Below, in pieces: positions 1 through 12,215 of a DNA stretch of 64,000 nt. This stretch comes from Gymnorhina tibicen (taxonomy: Eukaryota; Chordata; Aves; Passeriformes; Artamidae): the NCBI GenBank assembly GCA_013399875.1, contig VXAZ01001836.1, forward strand, positions 1,612,001-1,676,000, in the 5' to 3' direction. Within the stretch, counting starts at the first letter, position 1; every line of letters starts with the position of its first letter. Made by a program: the position numbers and the translations under genes. The notes under the pieces are model-generated. The model ran no database searches. It worked only from the letters and a program-made list of their open reading frames with translations, and had not been told where the DNA came from.

Positions 1-1689
1 ATTCCAGTGGCAAAACAATTTGCCCAGCAATGGAAAAAACCCATGTATTATGAAATGCAAAAAATATAATCACGAAATGACAGCATCTGCTAATTATGGA
101 GAGTCCAGCACAAGGTGTCTGTACCACTTAAATACTCCTTAAATCTTTGTGCTAGACCTCCTACTCAGAAGTGAGTTACATGGAACGTTTTAGCAAAAGC
201 ATGAGAAAGCAACTGTGTAATTCAGACAGAACACCATAGAAATTCTGAAATGTATCTCTTTATTATTCATAATAGTTCAGCATGACTATGGTTAATGGTG
301 GGTTTATCTTTGTGTACTTAATCAAAGGCCTGATTCAGCTTCCTTCACTGAGAACTGCTGAGCTGCTGTACAGGCACGGCCATGGCCTTGCTGCCTCAGG
401 TTATGGTTCCTCTCTTTAGGCCTGCGTGTTCGCCTCTACGGCTTGAAGTCATTTCACTGAAGGACTGAGGCTCCCGGTTTACTGTTCAGCTCTGTAACAA
501 ATGAGCAGAGACTTTGTGGAAAGTACTAACTCAGTTACTTTTTATTAAATACATGATGTGCAAAAAAGCCTACAGATATTTGATAAGAAGACATTCTTTC
601 AGTGCAATGGTATTTGCTCTTGCATCCCCTTCCTTTAAAGCTGAATGATTCACCTGTGGTGAAATTCCGAGGACTTCCTCTGCCTCAATAGGGTCCTAAA
701 ACACATCATCTCTATTTCCACAGAGGAAAATGGTCAGAGGCATAGAACTGTCTGTGCTTTTATAACCTTTCACTTTTCTGTGGCATAGACTCCTGATCCA
801 CTTTGACAGGTTAATACACATCACTTATAGGCAATGTCACCCCTGCTAAGCTAACTGTCTTGCACAGAAGCCAACCTACTGCCCTGAATCAATTCTTTTC
901 AGGGACAGAAGACCTGAAATTGAAGACTCATTCTTGGCAATCCTATGCCCATGCTTCCTGAGGCTCTCATCCCACACAATTAAAACAGAAAAAAAAAAAC
1001 CTCAAGAAAGTAAAAACGCTCTCAGGTTCACATGAAAGAAATAATCCTTGGCATCAGTCAGAACTCAGAAACTGATTGTAAAGAGATTATCCAAGTCATA
1101 ACCCTTGCTATGAGCCATGAATTTTGGACTTTCTGTTCTTGCTTTTTGGATGTGTAAATTCCAAAATAAAGGTCTAAACTTTTTTGTGAGATTTCAGCCA
1201 CAATCAGCCTTTTAATGTTAATTTGCTATCCCATATTGCAATCAAATATTCCTTTTCACTTTTCTTCTGTGTTACATATTTCTACTGGTACTTGATTTAC
1301 AGCTACTTATTACTATCACTTTTCCATGTCAAATTGCCTTATTTAGGTGATTAAGCAGGGTCAGCCGACTTGACTCTCTTAGATAACCATCAATAATGTA
1401 AAATAAAGTATGTGGTAGACATAAGTGAAACTTGATCTAAATATACTGACGTATGCCTTAAGTGCTTGGCATCAGTATTAGCGTGGCAGTACACAAAGCA
1501 TGACACAGTTATATTACCATAAGTAGCAAAGAAGATTAATGTGTTTTATCTCTTTATGTCATCATGCAGAAAATCACATCTTAATCCTGCTTTCTATGTG
1601 GGGCAAGAATTTACTGTCAATTACTAATGCTTCTATTCTATTTCTTACACATTTGCTGGATTGCTATCAGTAGTAATACTGTAATGCCT
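1..1689. other. AT-rich DNA, no gene recognised
   Basis: No long open frame, splice-bounded exon-like block, RNA gene or familiar repeat could be recognised here. The base composition is ordinary AT-rich vertebrate non-coding DNA with short A runs (for example near 990). Small decayed repeats could be missed by eye. Confidence 0.55.
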
Positions 1690-3050
1690 TATTTAAGATT
1701 TTCTCCTATAGAAAAGCTGTTCATTCAACCTTCTCTCATTATAATAAATGCACTGTGCTTTCCTCTCACTTTCACCATCATGAAACTCCTTTCTCTTCCC
1801 CTGTTAAATCTAGGCATTTCTCAGATGTTGTCCTCTTCTGAGCCTTCATTAAATCTTTACCCTAGTCTTCTCCCTGACTGCTGCCATACTTATTCTCCTC
1901 CCTTTTTCCATTTTCATTCCCTTTGGCCTCTGTGGGATTTAGATTTTGCTCACTCTTCTCTAATCTGCTGTCATTTCTTTGTTTCCACAACCCTGTCCTC
2001 TCCATCCTCTCTTAGTAAAGCTCAAGTTACTCTTCCAGCTTAAGCGACTTCTTCACCCTTTTCTACTATTTTTGGGTGTAACAATTCCAAGGACTCTGTT
2101 CTTAATTTCCTTCTCTTTGTATAATATATTTTGGGGTGATTCAATCTGTAGTTGTATATTTAACCTGACAATAGGCCTCCTTCTCTACTACATACTTGCC
2201 TTTTCCATCCACACTAAATTTTTTCTGTATCTCCAGTCTTCTCATAGATTCTTAGCTATGCCATAAAGATAAATATGTCTAAATTAGAACTCTTTATTTT
2301 TCTCCCTACTGTATCTTTCGATTTCCATGGGCAAGAGAACTATATTTAGATGTGTAACTTGGTACTCACTGTTCATTTTTACCCCTTTCATTTCTTTGTG
2401 ATGCTTTGAAGTGTTTTTCCTATTCAGACACACATCTGGAAACATTTGATGAGAGCTGTGCTGGCTTCTGTTCTGGTTAATAAAATACCCTCTTTTCTTG
2501 CTTGCATTCAGATTGCTATTGCAGAGATCATCTACCTGACCTGTAATTTTCCTTATGTCCCTCTCTCTCTGTATCCTCCTTCACCTTTTTTTTTCTTTAC
2601 ATATTTAAGCAAAAGCTATCTGTCATCTTTGAAATACTTTCACAGACTATTGTTTCTTTACATACCATCTGTCATTCAGCAACACAAAATCTTGATTCCC
2701 ATCCTTATCAGTCCACTGTGATGCTGACAGCCTCAAACATCCAACTTTATTATTGCATTCTACCTTAGTGCACTTCCAGCTCAGAAAAGCTCCCTACAAA
2801 TAGCTGCATAGAATTTCTTTCTCCAGTTTCACATCCTCCACAGTGAAGCATCTGCTTGCTTGAATGTCTACCTGCAAAAATACTTGAGAAGAATTAGGAC
2901 ACTCTTCTGCTGAGATTCCTGTTTGCTGTCCTGTTATATAATTTCCCCCATACCTTCACTTATCTGTATCTATCTGTTGTCTTGTGTCTTGTCTTTTTAT
3001 TGTTGTTACAATTTTTTTTTTTGACATGTTTCATACTGGGATTTGTTCCT
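1690..3050 (+). mobile_element. Decayed L2-type LINE (CR1/L2 superfamily), internally deleted
   Basis: The plus strand is strongly pyrimidine-rich and follows, in order, landmarks I know from L2/L3-type LINEs of sauropsids. A stretch near 1920-1950 resembles the start of the endonuclease region (the 'ggcctctgtggga' block). At about 2511-2730 the DNA follows the C-terminal reverse-transcriptase region ('gcagagatcatctacctga', then the 'catctgtcattcagcaaca' block and 'gatgctgacagcctc'). At 2960-2993 it resembles the 3' UTR ('atctgttgtcttgtgtcttg'). The order is right but the spacing is much shorter than a full element, so large internal parts are missing. Family recognition is from memory of consensus sequences, not a search. 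The 5' limit is a guess. The piece is old: every landmark carries many substitutions and indels, so it cannot be active. A GA/CT-rich simple repeat is the main alternative for the 1690-2440 part. Confidence 0.62.
2446..2721 (+). pseudogene. Relic of L2-type LINE ORF2, C-terminal reverse-transcriptase region
   Basis: A 91-codon open frame lies inside the decayed LINE. Its residues around IAIAEIIYLTC match the position of the AAAKIIFLARRF-like motif that follows the reverse-transcriptase core in L2-type ORF2 proteins. Its later part (YLSSLKYFHR, then VIQQHKIL) sits where the family has a conserved leucine-rich stretch followed by 'LIQYRDL'. The catalytic part of the enzyme is absent. The frame is open over this short piece only and has lost most conserved residues, so it is a chance-preserved relic and not a gene. 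The apparent start codon has no meaning for the ancestral protein. Confidence 0.5.
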
Positions 3051-5439
3051 TGGCTATTCCAAATAAATTGCATAGCAAAAAAAACCTCTGCATGTCTGAA
3101 TACAAATATGAGTTGGTAGCAACACCATATTGGAGGTCAGAGGGAGAACAGAATTAGATTAATGAAGTTAAGAGTTTCAAACTCAGTATTACACTTACGT
3201 ATTTCTTAATGCTACTTAATCTTTAAAGCTCCTTTCAAAAGTTTAAAACTGCAACCACTCCAGAAAGATGGATTTATTATAAAATGCACAGAAATAAACT
3301 TTTACATTAAGATATAAACTACATTGAACAAATTAATGTTCAGGTTTAAGAGAGACATACTTAGACAGGTTATAGGGTAAAAAAATAAACTAAAAAAATT
3401 ATCATTTCACTTTCCCATCCACTCTTGCAAAATCCTACTGAAGATACAAAGTAGTTACCAGCAATTTCCAAAAAAAGGTTATTCCAATATGAGTGTCTTG
3501 GCAATCGTCTATCACTACCCTTAGTAAGCCCATAGAAGACATTGTTTAAAATCTATTGCTGTATTCTTAGAAAAATCAAAAACTTTCAAAAGCATCTTGA
3601 CACACACTGGTTCTTCACCCTGAATGGCCACGCCGAGATGCCCAAGATACTTCCCAACCAGACAACAGAACAAAAAGCACACAGGTCTATAATTAGGTAT
3701 AAATCCTTTGGCTGAATGAAAGGCTGTTATTGAGCCTGAAAATGGAGTTTAGAAATCCAGAGTGCTGTATGTGCAATGCTACACATTATAACCAAGAACA
3801 TTAGGGAGTCTGTTATACAGTGACCACCACACGCCCACACAATAAAAGCAGTGTGCTCGTGTTGTCTTCCCTTTGTAACTCTTTTTGGAAAAAATGATAA
3901 TAATAAAAACATATAGAGCAATTTTGAGCCAGGAATTCAAAGGCTGCAAAATCATTATCTGACACAGGGAGAACTATCATATGGAAAATTACTACCTTTA
4001 GTATTACCTTGAATGCTTGAAATGCTTTATATAAAAATGAGAAACATTTTTTTCTTATTACAAAGCTTTCAAAAAGAGTTTGTATCTGCAGTACCATTCT
4101 ACTAGAAAGAGGTGCATTTAGCTCTACAGTGTGCCAAGCACTCAGATGCTCAGATGACAAACAGTATCAGCCATTCACAAAAGTCCTGCGAGTCTGGTTT
4201 CCTGTTGGAAACTTCAGATATTTTCTTCAGAATCTAGAAATAGCCATTAATTTTCATTAACTTTGTGAAAAAGGAAGACTGAAATTTTAATTAGTAGAGT
4301 AAAAAGAAATGTAAAACAACCTTTCCACACTAATCCACCAGTCAGCAAGACATTATCTAGCTGTGCTTCCTACGGTCTTTGTGATCCTGTCATGTTACCA
4401 GGGTGATATAACTTAAGTACCACAAAACACTAGTCTGCCTAGTCACACCCTCAGCATCTTCTTAAACATATGTAAGTTACCCTAGCACTTCACAAAGTCT
4501 AAATCAGAAAAAATTGTTTATTTTATTCTTCTCTATTTGACTTAAATCACATTGACTAGACTTAGTGACAGGAAACACAAGGAACAAGACTATCATGGCC
4601 CCACAGTGTAACTGGGGACTTTGTCCCTTTTAAATTTAAGTCACAGTTTCTCAGAAGTACAACAAAGTTGTCTCTACAAAATATTACGACAAGGCCATGC
4701 TGTCATTTCAGTAGTGGGCCACATGTTCTGATGTTTTTTGAGGCACTCTCTACAAGTTATTTTTGAGCCATGAAGACTGAACAAGCATCAGAAAAGGAAT
4801 AGGGGAAAAAAGCCAGACCCGTTTCAGTTCTAAAATTTGTTTTAGTGGCAGAGAAAGGTCTATATGAGTTTTTACTTTCTTTGTTTCCAGCCCATACCCT
4901 TTAGAAATTATTTCTAGTTCAGCTTTCCCTTTTAGCTCTAAGGCAGCAACTACAGGACAGGTAGAATAAGAATCTCTCTCCATTAAGAGATCCAGATTAC
5001 ATTTTAACTGACAATTCAGAGAAGAAATTATAAAATGAGGATCTTTGACCAGTTATTTAAGTATATCTTTCAGCTATGACAATAACAGGTTAGGAAAAAA
5101 AAAAAAGCATAAAAGAGTAAGAGAGAAATATCCACACTGGAGCTGGATATTTGGATTCACAAATTATTACTGGCTTTAAGTTAATCAAATTCATGTATCA
5201 TGCTTTTCTTGTAGTGGTGGTGTGCCTCTTCTGAGTGAGTGAAAAGAAGCTGGTAGAGTGGTAGGAGCAAAGGAGTGTTGGGGACACTGCAGCAGGAGAT
5301 ACTGCCTTTACTGTAACACACTCTTCCATCCCTTTATGATACCGTGAGGGTTCAGCCTTCAGTTGGTATTGAGTTCTCAGAGGCACAAGGCTGTCTCAGC
5401 TATCTGAGATTTTCCTGCAGAAACCAAGGAACTTTTTGT

Positions 5440-5441
<2 letters not shown>
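3051..5441. other. AT-rich DNA, no gene recognised
   Basis: Nothing I can support. The open frames on the minus strand (3727-4160, 4750-4983) encode low-complexity or hydrophobic peptides with no recognised domain and are consistent with chance. Confidence 0.55.

Positions 5442-5522
<81 letters not shown>
5442..5522. repeat. Poly-T tract of 81 bases with a single G
   Basis: Positions 5442-5522 are all T except for one G at 5483. On the minus strand this is a long poly-A. No recognisable retrocopy or target-site duplication was found on either side, so it may be an expanded homopolymer rather than the tail of a retroposed sequence. Homopolymers this long are error-prone in sequencing, so the length is approximate. 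Confidence 0.95.
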
Positions 5523-5526
<4 letters not shown>

Positions 5527-8500
5527 AAATACTTAGCATATTTTAATATGGGGAGCTGCATGTTGCCCAGCAGGTCTGAAATCCAATGCTGTCCTGCATT
5601 TCTGGAGCCAGATCTTCAGCTGCTATAAACTGATATAGACGTTCTGTTTTCAGTGAAGCAAAGCCAATTTACATCACCTGGGAGTTGAAACTACATCTGG
5701 TAAAACATCCTTGGATCTTGGATACATAACAAAAATTAATATTCATTCAGCAAATAGTTACTGTAGATAATTAATAACTGAAACACTTACTAAATTTTCA
5801 TCTGTCAGGTGGAGAAGAATCTATTTCAGTTATATATCAAATAAGCAACCAGTTTCAAACAAAAAGTATTTATCCTTGAATAAATTCTTCATTTATTTTT
5901 GCTAAGAATCTTCAAAAAATTGTTTGAAAATTCTCTAGTAAACAAGATCTAGGATGGTACATTAAAGTACTAAGTGGTGGATAATTTTTAATATAGTTTT
6001 CCTTCTTTTTGCTCATGTGTACTCCTCTGTGATTGTGTGGTTGACATTTTTCATGAAACATGCTGAGGTCAGAGTGAGTGAAGCTTCATGAAATTAAATA
6101 GAAAGGCTGCATGCTATCACTTTCTCATTCAGTCCACAGGAAACCCCAAGTTGCATAGCAAGCAATGGTCAAAGACAGAGCACTAAATCTGATCAGGTTC
6201 ACAGGCACCTTCAGAATGGAAAGACTAGTTTGAACTCCTGAGCAAGATGAAAATGTATACATTTTTTAATTCACAGCATTCAAAGTAAAAAGAAGGACAG
6301 TCCCTGTGAGTTGGCAATGTGTAAGGTACTGTGAAAAGTGCATTCTTGCTGAATGGATCAAATCATCAGCAAGACTGAACATCTCCCACAATTAATTATA
6401 CATATATGAACCAAATGGAGAGGTACGCAGTTTTGCTTTATCACGGATGCTGCAGCTTCACATTCTCAGGATTTTAGGACTAAGAGATTATTTATTTATT
6501 TATTTTGCATTTCCAGTGGTAGAGTAGAATTTCTTATCTGATTTTGCATGCACTGCATGGATAGTATGGCATATGCTTTCCTATTAGGGAATGGTTAATG
6601 ACTTTCTGAATTAGTCTGAAGGCCTAAGGCAAGGAGTGGATGGGTAGTACATTTGACCAGTCATTAAAGTGTCTTTTGCTGCAAAGAAAACCCTCTAAGC
6701 CAAAATGTTTCCTGGGTCTCACATTAGCAGGCTATGTGACCCCCTACACCAAAGTTCTTATGCAGTAAGTAGCTTTTGAATATTTCTGTTAAAATTGGAG
6801 AAGGAGATGGGAAATCCTCTTTTCACCTTATTGCAAGAAGGTGACATCCTGAAATCCAAACTGTATGCTAAGAACTGCTGCAAGGATGTTTTCAGTAAAA
6901 AAAGAGGGTAGCCCTATTTTCTGTAGATAGAGGCAAACTTTACATTTACTAAAAAAAAAAATTAAAATTACCATTTTAATTCAACAGGATAAGCTTAAAA
7001 TCATAGCACTTTTAAATTTTTTTCTGTTGATTCAGAGCAGACTTCTTCCGTGGTGCAATCTAACAGACTTGAAAAATTCAGCAGTTGGTATGGGACACAC
7101 AATGTCCACACTATTAATGTTTCAGGAGCTGTATTTCAGACCAGCTTTAGTCTGTCTTGCGGACTGAGTGCTCATTAGCAGCAGGAATGCATGATATAAG
7201 CTCCTGGACATCATCCTTCAGTTTAATTTCTTCAGGACAAAAGGCCAGTTGATGTGCCCTGAGACCACACTATGATGTGAATTAAAGCGCACTGAGTGTG
7301 AAAAATCAGGAAATTTGCTCAAAATTGACTCTTCTGAGATGAGAACACTAAGGTCAACACACATTATGATATTCTGAGATATTATTACTTTTAAACAGTA
7401 TTATTCCTACTCTGAACTTTGTAACTTTAAAATAAGAATGTTCCCCCCACTGCTCCTTTCCATCGTAATTCATCCTGACACTTTATGAAGAGTTTTAAAT
7501 TGACCAAATATTTAACTAAATGAAAGAAATAAAGAAAATATATTTTTGTATTACTGTGATATTCTAAACACTACCTTTTAAAATCTTTCTGATATGAAAA
7601 AAATTAGATGAGGACACAGAAAATTATGAAAACTGCTTGCATGAAGCACCCTAAAATCTGAAAGGCAAACAGTCTAATTCTTATATTTTGATTATGGATT
7701 AAATCTGTTTGTTCAAATAGTTTGTCATCTACACGAGCCAGGGGACCAGCATTATAGTGGTATGGTTCAGCCTGGCTTTGAGCCACTAAGTGCTGCCCAA
7801 AACACCAGAGAGCTGTGAAGGATTAGCTGGATTTCATAAACCACTTGCAATTTAGAATTTGAACCCACTGATATATCATTTTCTCACTACTTACTACACC
7901 ATAATCAATGATAAAACAGGAAATGATGCATATATTCTAACGAGATCAAACTTCATTTAGTGTCATAACTCAGATGCCTAATTCCACCTAACTTCGGTGT
8001 TTAGAGCTTCCAATTAGCTAATTCCAGGTCCACCGATTTAGACTAGATTTAGACAGAGATCCCAGTAGATTTAGTTAAAAGTTAATCTTCACTTAATCCT
8101 TATCAGCTGTGTTCAATTTATTGTCTACTTTGTTTCACAGTTATATGAGACAATAGTATGTCCATTGTCCTACCAAAATGAGAAAACTGCAAAGGAACTC
8201 ATACTGTTGTGCAGGTATTTTGTGAAATGGCTCACCTAGGAACTGTGCAAGGAGGTGTCCAGTTCTGGCTAATACCAGTTGCTTCTTAAGAGAGAAGAGA
8301 CTTCCCAAAATTAATTTTCCTGTGGCTCTGACTTATCCTGGAAATTTCTCTTTTGGCTTCTGATCCCATCTTTTAATCTTAGAAATTTTTTCAAAGCAAC
8401 CACAGATCAAACTTCCCTGATGTTAGCATTCTTCTTCAAAGAAAAAATGAAATCTTTCTAGAAGACACAGTTGTATCTTCTTGTGTATCTGTATATCTGT

Positions 8501-8578
8501 TCACCACTCAGCTAGTTTAATTTCTTTTTCTTTCCCCCTGCTTGTTAAATCATCAGGATGCTGCCTGGTCTATGCTGG
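5523..8578. other. AT-rich DNA with a TTTA microsatellite, no gene recognised
   Basis: Apart from a short (TTTA)n run at about 6488-6506, no gene or repeat family could be identified. Near 8036-8075 a short motif, 'gatttagac', appears twice next to related copies, which looks like local slippage. Confidence 0.5.
6488..6506. repeat. (TTTA)n microsatellite
   Basis: About four and a half perfect units of ATTT/TTTA. It is too short to be notable beyond being potentially length-polymorphic. Confidence 0.9.
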
Positions 8579-8626
8579 CAGTTTCATTGAAGTCCATGCA
8601 GCTCTGCTAACTTTCACCTTCTCAGA
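8579..8626 (+). repeat. Fragment of ancient sauropsid interspersed repeat
   Basis: The stretch around 'cattgaagtccatgcagc' followed by 'ctgctaactttcacc' resembles a very common old repeat of turtles, crocodilians and birds that carries 'ttgaagtcaatggagc' followed by 'gatttacacc'. Only about 45 bases are matched, from memory, so the family name is left open. Confidence 0.4.
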
Positions 8627-11600
8627 ATTAGGCACATGACAAGTCCGTAAATTCAGGACAAAGAGCCAGAGCTCTGGGTTGCACAGCAAGGGCAACTCAC
8701 CCACGTGTATTAAAAGCTTTCCTTTCTCAAGGATAAGTGTGAATGTTGTGAGCATGTATTTTACCACTGAAATGTTGATCTCCTTGATTGTATACCAGAG
8801 ATACCTAAAACACCTTTGGACTTTGTTATTCAAACCCCTAAAACTACCTCACATATTTCATATTCTCACTAATTGCTTTGACAGATAACAATGGGGATGT
8901 TTTCAGCAGAATTACTCTATGTCACTTGTTCTAGAACAGAAGGACAGGGATGATTCTGCTTCCTCACCTATCTGAAAATGAGAAGGTGTCAGAAACTGAT
9001 TCTTGACTCACCACAGCACTAGGTCTGCACTGCAGGGTCAAGGTATCTACATCTACAGAGGGGCTACACTGTGGAAAGCAATTCAAGCAAAAAATAGATT
9101 ATCAATCACATCGCATTTTAGCTCTCAGTATGTGATACAGGAACAGACAGCTGTTTGGAAAGTCCTTTTTGCCTTGAAACGCTATTAGCTACAGCACCAC
9201 TTGATGCTCGTAGATGAATGATCTCTTGGCTGACTCTGACTCTGGGTGGAGCTGTGCCATCTGAACACATGTGCCATCTAAATTACTTGGACAGTATCGC
9301 TAGAGGTTCAGTGCCAAGTGACTGTAGGTTTAGACAGACAGCATACCTAATATTGTAAGTGCTGGCTCCTTTGTAAGAAATCCCATTCTCTCTGACAATG
9401 CTGAAAAATTGCCTTTACTTTCCACCCAATATGTGATTGCACCTGTTGGTGCTTAACAGAGATCCTCCCCCTCCAGCCAAAGCCTTGTAGCAATAAATGA
9501 CCATTCAAATGGTGTTAAGCAAGGAGGTTCCTCATCAACCTAGGAAATTAAAACCCCCTTTATTTAGATATTAGAAAACTAAGTAGGTGTGTTCAAAACT
9601 GAAAGATCTCTATGGACTCCTCAATACAATCACAAATTCTCTTCTGGTATGTCTGACCTCATTGTGGCAAATCCAATTAAATGAAACATTTTTTAAAAAA
9701 CACTGCGGAGTTTGGTATCAGGACACCATTTAAGGAGCCACACCTCACATGCTGCCTACCTGTGTTTGTATCCATACTTACCCATAAAATCTGGACAACC
9801 ACCCAAATTATGTTTCATTCGTAGATCAGCTGCCCAGAAGAGATGAAAAATTGCCAAGAATTCAGAAAATGTTTGACTGCACAGAGTGCTGATGGGAAGA
9901 AATACTGGCCAAATTGCTTATGCAGGCACAGTTCAGGGAATTTTCTGCTCTACAAAATAATTAGCTTATTAAATCACTTACTGGAAGGCAGTCAAATACC
10001 AAACCCTATCTTCCAGTGAGGACCCAACAAAGCTAAATAGTGTGGTTTCTATCACTTTGTTACAAAGGTTGTATATGTTGTGGCTGTATTTAGGTGCAGA
10101 TTTGCAGGAAGAAAATCTTACAATATAAAAAAGAACTGCACTGCCAGAAAACGTTTCCTTTTACCTCTCCATCAAAGTTACAGATGTATCCAGCCTTGGG
10201 TGATTTACAAACTCAGTCAACTAGGGGAATCTTTGAGTTAGTTCTGCTTGGATGTGGAATAGAAGTCCCTAATTAATGATCAATAAGATGAATATCGGAG
10301 GGACATATTCAGGAAGAGAACAGCTCTGTATTGATGAAAATGGTACAAAACCAACCTCTTCAGACAACAGATTTCTTTCATTTTCTTAGGAAAGTTGCTG
10401 GATTATTAAAAGTGAAATTGCTAAAAACAAATCTCTCTTACTTTTCACTACCGAAGTATGCGTTTAAAATGAATGCAAAAAGAGACAAAAATGTTCCTGT
10501 GTATGAAAGTGCTGTGGTCCCTTGTAGGACTTAGAGAACGCTGCCAGTGCCATCGCACAGGGATCAGTTGTGAGTGCCAGAGACAAACCGCAACCACCGC
10601 CACTTCACCACACTTGGTCCTGACTCCTAGCGGGACATGCCACAGGAACAGTGGAATGAACTCCTACTTCATGGCTGTGTATCACCACCCATCACACACA
10701 GGAGAGACAAAGAGACAAAATCCAGATGTCAGCTTAAAAGTAATTAACTGAAAATCTACTGGGTGAGCTAAGGTGAACTTCAATTCAATACAAACTGGCA
10801 TACATTATCCTAATTAAACAGTGGGACTCTCAAGGAAGCAAGGAGGTTTTTTAATTCACTTAGATGATGCTTTTCCTGAGGAAAAGCCAAAAGCACTTAA
10901 TATTCCAATGCAGTTAATTTTCAGAAAGATGTATTCTTTCTCTTTTCAAAAATATCAAGTATGATTTTTAACCAAGTACAGAAAAACAACAGTTCTGTTT
11001 TTGTTTGGAGGATTTTAAGTCATACTTGTTGATTTAAACAACATTGTTTACATCCAGACACTCAAAGGCAGTTAAAGGACTGATCATCAGATATCCAATT
11101 ATCCACTAAAAATTCACTAGAAGTTTATTTTCTGCTTGTTGGTGGAATTTAAATATTACTATAATTAAATATATTTTTTTTTCAATGCATAACAATACAA
11201 TTTCAAGCAATTCTGTTCCACTTTGCTATGCTTTTATTCACTGCTCAACAACATTGCCTTTCAGGAATTCAAGGCACAGTGCAACTAATGTTTTGTACCT
11301 ATTTGTTTTCCTGGGATATCTCCACAGGGAACTGGGTACATGGTATTGTTCCAGTAGGAATTTTTGTTTTGCTGTTTAGAGTAACAGAAATTTATATATG
11401 TGCCAGGGGAAACAAGGTCAAAGAACTGCCCCTCTGGAGGAATGGTAAGCACTATGGCAGTGGCTTATTCCTCCTAAAACGAGGATCAGCAAAGGAAAAT
11501 TTTTAGAAGTGATGAATATAAAAATATCTTAATCTGTTTACACAAACAGACACACAGACTCACATTTTATGTATGAAAAATTGCTACCTTTGAAACAGCC

Positions 11601-11949
11601 ACAGTAGAATAATTTCCCAAGATGAGGCTACTTCAAACATCTTCAGCTTATTGCCTCAATATTGTAAATTTCTATTATGTTCTACAGAAAGGAATCTTGA
11701 CAGGCAAGTAAAGAATCTGCTTTGCTTCTTCCTTAACTCTCTCTGTTTTGCCCGTAATTAAATAATAACCACCAGAAAGACAAACTGACCACCTAGAAAG
11801 AGATAATATATCCTGGGATGGCAACTTCTGTAGCACCAAAGTAATTTAGGAACACAAGACACATTCAGATCCAGAAGGATACGTGCTTCCAAATCTCTTT
11901 GACACTTTAAAAAATCCCCTGCTGTTTTGGTTTTATTGTCTCAGAGTTA
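8627..11949. other. AT-rich DNA, no gene recognised
   Basis: Several frames of 60-92 codons occur (for example 10331-10751 and 11185-11506 plus) but overlap one another in different frames, carry no recognised motif and have ordinary non-coding composition. I see no repeat family here. Confidence 0.5.
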
Positions 11950-12010
11950 CCCAGGCAATTCCACTCACTGCAATGGAGTTACTTGTGATTCACAGTGGAG
12001 TACATAAGAG
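11950..12010 (+). repeat. Fragment of ancient sauropsid interspersed repeat
   Basis: The block 'cactgcaatggagttact' then 'tgtgattcacagtgg' follows the well-known old sauropsid pattern 'cttcaatggagttactcc' then 'gatttacaccagtg', with scattered substitutions. It sits about 85 bases upstream of a MIR-like piece in the same orientation, so both could belong to one composite element. Confidence 0.5.
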
Positions 12011-12094
12011 GAATATGATACCCTTCATCTCTACATGACAAAAGAACTTCCTCTTTTTCCAGGGGAGGGTTTTTAATTTAAATGGTTAGACTCG

Positions 12095-12215
12095 GAAACA
12101 GGAGTATGGAACCCCTGAGGCTTTGAACAAGTTTCTTAATCTTGCAATTCCAGGCCTTCCATCTATAAAAACTGGAGTAATACTTTCTCTCACAGTAACA
12201 AATAGCCATTAATGA
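12095..12215 (+). mobile_element. MIR-like (CORE-SINE/L2-related) fragment
   Basis: The order 'gaacaagtttcttaatctt', 'ccttccatctataaaaact' and 'ggagtaatactttctc' follows the amniote MIR-type consensus 'gggcaagtcacttaacct', 'tttccccatctgtaaaat', 'ggggataataat'. The match is by eye, with the order and spacing preserved over about 100 bases. Such pieces are ancient and inactive. Some amniote copies have been co-opted as regulatory elements, but nothing here shows that. Confidence 0.65.

Noticed and set aside
5344..5628. Frame with a long polyphenylalanine stretch as a protein
   Set aside because: It is simply the poly-T tract translated.
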